A stretch of DNA of 8,326 nucleotides from JAICJR01 sp036555755 (GTDB lineage Bacteria > Actinomycetota > Thermoleophilia > Solirubrobacterales > Thermoleophilaceae): assembly GCA_036555755.1 (NCBI GenBank), contig DATBKS010000326.1, positions 1-8,326 on the forward strand, in the 5' to 3' direction. Positions 6,350-8,326 of this stretch are shown here, piece after piece. The notes below the pieces were generated by a model. The model saw only the letters and a list, made by a program, of their open reading frames with translations. It ran no database searches and was not told the DNA's origin. How positions within the stretch are numbered: the first letter of the stretch is position 1; every line of letters begins with the position of its first letter. A program made the translations under genes and the position numbers.

Positions 6350-7110
6350 TGCGCGCCGAGCTCCTTCATCGCGGCGATGATCTCGTCGGCGCCCACCCCC
6401 ACCATCTCGCGCACGAGCCGCCCGTCCTCGAGGAACAGGATGCGGTCGGCGATCGCGGCCGCGTGCGGGTCGTGGGTCACCATCACCACGGTCTGCCCGG
6501 TCTCGTCCACCGAGCGCCGGATGAGTTCGAGGATCTCGCCGCTCGCGGAGGAGTCGAGGTTGCCCGTGGGCTCGTCCGCGAACAGCACGCTCGGCTTGCT
6601 GAGGAGCGCACGCGCGATCGCAACGCGCTGCTGCTGGCCGCCCGACAGCTCCGACGGCCGGTGAGTCAGGCGGTCGCCGAGGCGGGTCTGCTCCACCACC
6701 TGGTCGAACCAAGCTTGCTCCGGGTGTTCGCCGGCGATCGCCAGCGGCAGCTCCATGTTCTCGCGCGCATCGAGCATCGGGAGCAGGTTGAAAAACTGGA
6801 ACACGAAGCCGATGTGGTCGCGGCGCAGCTTCGTGAGCTTGTCGTCGTCGAGCTTCGTGATGTCTGTGCCGTCGAGCTGCACTGTGCCGGACGTGGGGCG
6901 GTCGAGCCCGGCCAGGATGTGCATCAGGGTGGACTTGCCGGATCCCGATGGGCCCATGACGGCCGTGAGCTTGCCGCGCTCCATCGATACGTCGACGTCG
7001 CGCAGGGCGTCCACGGCGGCGTCGCCCTCGCCAAAGCGGCGCGACACTCCGTGAGCAACTAGGACAGCACCATTCGGCGGCGTTGGCGAACTGGGGTCGG
7101 CGAGGGCCAT
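6346..7110 (-). CDS. ABC transporter ATP-binding protein (MacB/LolD/YbbA type)
   Basis: A 254-residue nucleotide-binding subunit that powers the permease encoded directly downstream. All catalytic motifs are intact: Walker A GPSGSGKST (53-61), Q-loop Gln105 in FVFQFFNLLP, signature LSGGQQQR (155-162), Walker B VLFADEPTG (175-183) with Glu180, D-loop NLD (184-186) and His213 in VTHD. The GLDRPTSG and FQFFNLLPMLDARENMELPL stretches are typical of the LolD/MacB/YbbA subfamily that partners FtsX-type permeases. About 15 residues at the N-terminus (MALADPSSPTPPNG) are Pro/Ser-rich and not part of the fold. The ATG at 7110 is the best visible start, though its ribosome-binding site is poor. The stop overlaps the permease start as GTGA, indicating translational coupling. 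It begins 27 bases after the HAD gene stop on the same strand, so a three-gene operon is likely. Confidence 0.96.
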   Translation of the reverse strand: MALADPSSPTPPNGAVLVAHGVSRRFGEGDAAVDALRDVDVSMERGKLTAVMGPSGSGKSTLMHILAGLDRPTSGTVQLDGTDITKLDDDKLTKLRRDHIGFVFQFFNLLPMLDARENMELPLAIAGEHPEQAWFDQVVEQTRLGDRLTHRPSELSGGQQQRVAIARALLSKPSVLFADEPTGNLDSSASGEILELIRRSVDETGQTVVMVTHDPHAAAIADRILFLEDGRLVREMVGVGADEIIAAMKELGAQ

Positions 7111-7137
7111 CGCTTCGTCCGAGGGTACCGAGCGAAC

Positions 7138-7920
7138 CTAATGGGCTACTTCGTCCACCAGGTCCGCGACCGAATCGACGATCCGCGAGGCCCGGTACGG
7201 GAAGCGCTCGGCGCTCTCGCGGGTGCTCACTCCGCTGAGCACGAGGATGGTCTCGAGGCCCGCCTCCAGCCCGGCCACCATGTCGGTGTCCATGCGGTCT
7301 CCGATCATCGCGGTGGACTCGGAGTGTGCGTCGATGGCGTTGAGGGCGGAGCGCATCATCAGCGGATTGGGCTTGCCGACGAAGTAGGGATCGACCCCGG
7401 TCGCGTGACTGATCAGCGCCGCCACCGATCCGGTGGCAGGCAGCGGCCCATCGCTGGACGGGCCGGTGGGGTCGGGGTTCGTGGCGATGAAGCGTGCGCC
7501 GCGCTCAACCAGGCGGATCGCCTGGGTGATGCGCTCGAAGCTGTACGTGCGCGTCTCGCCAAGCACCACGTAGTCGGGATTGCGCTCGGTGAGCGTGTAG
7601 CCGGCCTGGTGCATCGCGGTCGTAAGGCCGGTCTCGCCGATCACGAACGCCGTGCCGTCCGGCCGCTGGTCCTGGAGGAAGCCCGCAGTGGCGAGCGCTG
7701 AGGTCCAGATCGAGTTCTCGGGCACCTCGAGCCCGCTCGAGCGCAGCCGCGCGGCGAGGTCGCGGCGCGTGTAGATCGAGTTGTTGGTGAGGACCAGGAA
7801 CGGGGTCCCCTTCGCCTGCAGCGCCTTGATGAACTCGGCGGCGCCGGGGATCGCGGTCTCCTCGGTCACGAGCACGCCGTCCATGTCCATCAGCCACGAG
7901 TTGATTTCGCGCCGTGTCAT
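7138..7920 (-). CDS. NagD-like HAD-superfamily (class IIA) phosphatase
   Basis: A 260-residue cytoplasmic phosphatase-like protein of the NagD/HAD-IIA group, which hydrolyses small phosphate esters such as nucleotides or sugar phosphates. Motif I is DMDGVL with nucleophile Asp12 and Asp14. Motif II is LTNNS with Thr45. Motif III is Lys183 in VGKPNPLM. Motif IV is GDRMDTD (207-213) with Asp208 and Asp211/Asp213. A type IIA cap lies between motifs II and III (about 75-180, including YVVLGETRTYSF and FIATNPDPTGPS). The ATG at 7920 places the first motif 12 residues in, as usual for this family. The open frame extends much further upstream, but that part crosses the divergent gene and has no family resemblance. 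There is no obvious Shine-Dalgarno sequence. A TACGAT hexamer lies 9 bases upstream. It is probably the first gene of the operon with the ABC transporter, 27 bases downstream; whether the functions are linked is unknown. Confidence 0.93.
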   Translation of the reverse strand: MTRREINSWLMDMDGVLVTEETAIPGAAEFIKALQAKGTPFLVLTNNSIYTRRDLAARLRSSGLEVPENSIWTSALATAGFLQDQRPDGTAFVIGETGLTTAMHQAGYTLTERNPDYVVLGETRTYSFERITQAIRLVERGARFIATNPDPTGPSSDGPLPATGSVAALISHATGVDPYFVGKPNPLMMRSALNAIDAHSESTAMIGDRMDTDMVAGLEAGLETILVLSGVSTRESAERFPYRASRIVDSVADLVDEVAH

Positions 7921-7929
7921 CGGACGCGG

Positions 7930-7935
7930 ATCGTA
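7930..7935 (-). promoter_or_regulatory. candidate -10 element for the HAD-ABC operon
   Basis: On the - strand this reads TACGAT, 9 bases before ATG 7920. It fits the TANNNT -10 pattern and would give a leaderless or nearly leaderless transcript. The upstream -35 is poor (TTCTGA at a 16-base spacing). It shares the 115-bp divergent gap with the collagen-like gene. Confidence 0.3.
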
Positions 7936-8024
7936 ACGGTCCCGAGCGTTGTCAGAACGATGACTTAAGAGTGGCGAAATAGACAGATTCGGCACAGCAT
8001 TGCTCTCGCAAACCCGTCCTAAAA

Positions 8025-8031
8025 AGGGAGG
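8025..8031 (+). promoter_or_regulatory. ribosome-binding site of the collagen-like gene
   Basis: AGGGAGG is the strongest Shine-Dalgarno match in the window. It leaves 4 bases to TTG 8036 and 1 base to the adjacent in-frame TTG 8033, so 8036 is preferred. No ATG or GTG start with usable spacing exists in this frame. Confidence 0.65.
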
Positions 8032-8035
8032 ATTG

Positions 8036-8326
8036 TTGGACTCGCACAAGTGGAAGTTGCCGTCGCTTGCGACGGTGCTCGCGTTCTGCGCGCTGTTCGT
8101 CGCGCTCGGCGGTAGCGCTTTTGCCGCGAAGCACTTCATCGACGGCAAGAACATCGCGAAGGGAAGCATCCCCTTCAACCGGCTTACCAAGTCGGCGCAG
8201 AACAAGCTCAACACCAAGCAGCGCCTGGGCAATGGCTCGAAGGGCGACAAGGGCGACCAGGGCCCGAAGGGTGACCAGGGGCCCAAGGGCGACCAGGGTC
8301 CGAAGGGCAACGACGGCGCTCCGGGC
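8036..8326 (+). CDS. secreted collagen-like (Gly-X-Y) protein, N-terminal part
   Basis: The first 97 residues are visible and the frame is still open at the window end. The preferred start is TTG 8036. Residues 4-7 are basic (HKWK). A hydrophobic run, LATVLAFCALFVALGGSAFA (11-30), then ends in a signal-peptidase I type A-F-A site, so the protein is probably exported. Cys18 sits inside the hydrophobic core without a proper lipobox, so a lipoprotein is unlikely. Residues 33-66 (FIDGKNIAKGSIPFNRLTKS and following) form a polar linker seen in many Thermoleophilia surface proteins. From Gly67 the sequence is an uninterrupted run of Gly-X-Y triplets (GSK, GDK, GDQ, GPK ... GND, GAP). Ten complete triplets are visible before the window ends, rich in Lys, Asp and Gln. 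Such charged triplets stabilise bacterial collagen triple helices without hydroxyproline. The likely role is a trimeric cell-surface or extracellular protein; any C-terminal functional domain lies outside the window. Confidence 0.87.
   Translation, partial: MDSHKWKLPSLATVLAFCALFVALGGSAFAAKHFIDGKNIAKGSIPFNRLTKSAQNKLNTKQRLGNGSKGDKGDQGPKGDQGPKGDQGPKGNDGAPG
8252..8305 (+). repeat. 18-bp tandem repeat x3 encoding GDQGPK
   Basis: Three consecutive 18-bp units (8252-8269, 8270-8287, 8288-8305) each encode Gly-Asp-Gln-Gly-Pro-Lys. They differ only at third codon positions (GGC/GGT/GGG, CCG/CCC). The partial unit GDK just before them suggests the tract grew by duplication. The array may continue past the window edge in altered form. 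Confidence 0.85.

Larger units (their letters stand above)
7921..8035. other. divergent intergenic region, HAD operon / collagen-like gene
   Basis: This 115-bp gap must hold promoters for both directions. It is less GC-rich than the genes around it. Visible items are AACG (7935-7938), CGTT (7947-7950) and AACG (7956-7959), which give small overlapping inverted repeats that could be an operator. A TTGTCA (7949-7954) resembles a + strand -35, but no matching -10 sits at 16-19 bases. I see no riboswitch-like structure. Confidence 0.4.

Noticed and set aside
6350..6712. N-terminal extension of the permease frame up to 6712
   Set aside because: It lies inside the ATPase gene in another frame and is Arg/Pro-rich nonsense. 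GTG 6349, with a ribosome-binding site and GTGA overlap, is the proper start.
8036..8110. Lipoprotein reading of the collagen-like signal peptide (Cys18)
   Set aside because: The residue before Cys is Phe and the hydrophobic core continues past it to an AFA site, so a lipobox is not supported.
7921..8310. N-terminal extension of the HAD frame with repeated GPWSP motifs
   Set aside because: The apparent repeats are the antisense of the collagen Gly-X-Y tract. NagD-family proteins start about 10 residues before the DxD motif, matching ATG 7920.

Overview
The window is very GC-rich, densely packed bacterial DNA. It is probably from an actinobacterium of the Thermoleophilia (Solirubrobacter/Conexibacter type). 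The best clue is the right-edge gene: a secreted collagen-like protein whose signal peptide ends in ALFVALGGSAFAA and is followed by an IDGKNIAKGSI segment, an arrangement I associate with that class. This placement is inference from protein style, not a database result.

Layout. (1) 1-228 (+): the C-terminal end of an AI-2E-family membrane protein. It converges on (2) 225-1034 (-), an enoyl-CoA hydratase/isomerase-family gene; the two stop codons share one CTAG. (3) Across a 26-bp divergent gap, three + strand genes follow in close series: a fumarylacetoacetate-hydrolase-family enzyme (1061-1888), a zinc-free quinone oxidoreductase-type MDR enzyme (1902-2888) and a SanA-like DUF218 membrane protein (2910-3605). 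(4) A 182-bp convergent gap (3606-3787) holds three predicted stem-loops. (5) On the - strand lies a likely operon, read right to left: a NagD-like HAD phosphatase (7138-7920), an ABC ATPase (6346-7110) and an 853-residue FtsX/MacB-type permease (3788-6349). The ATPase stop and permease start overlap as GTGA. (6) A 115-bp divergent gap leads to the collagen-like gene (8036 to the window end, +), which is cut off by the window.

Together the left half looks like small-molecule catabolism (acyl-CoA, acylpyruvate-type substrates, enone/quinone reduction). The right half is envelope-oriented (an exporter or lipid-extractor ABC system and a surface protein). I found no rRNA, tRNA, CRISPR array, insertion sequence or prophage gene. 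No clear new system stands out. The points most worth a second look are the enoyl-CoA hydratase homologue with a relocated catalytic glutamate, the structured convergent gap, the HAD/ABC operon, the collagen-like gene and possible leaderless starts.
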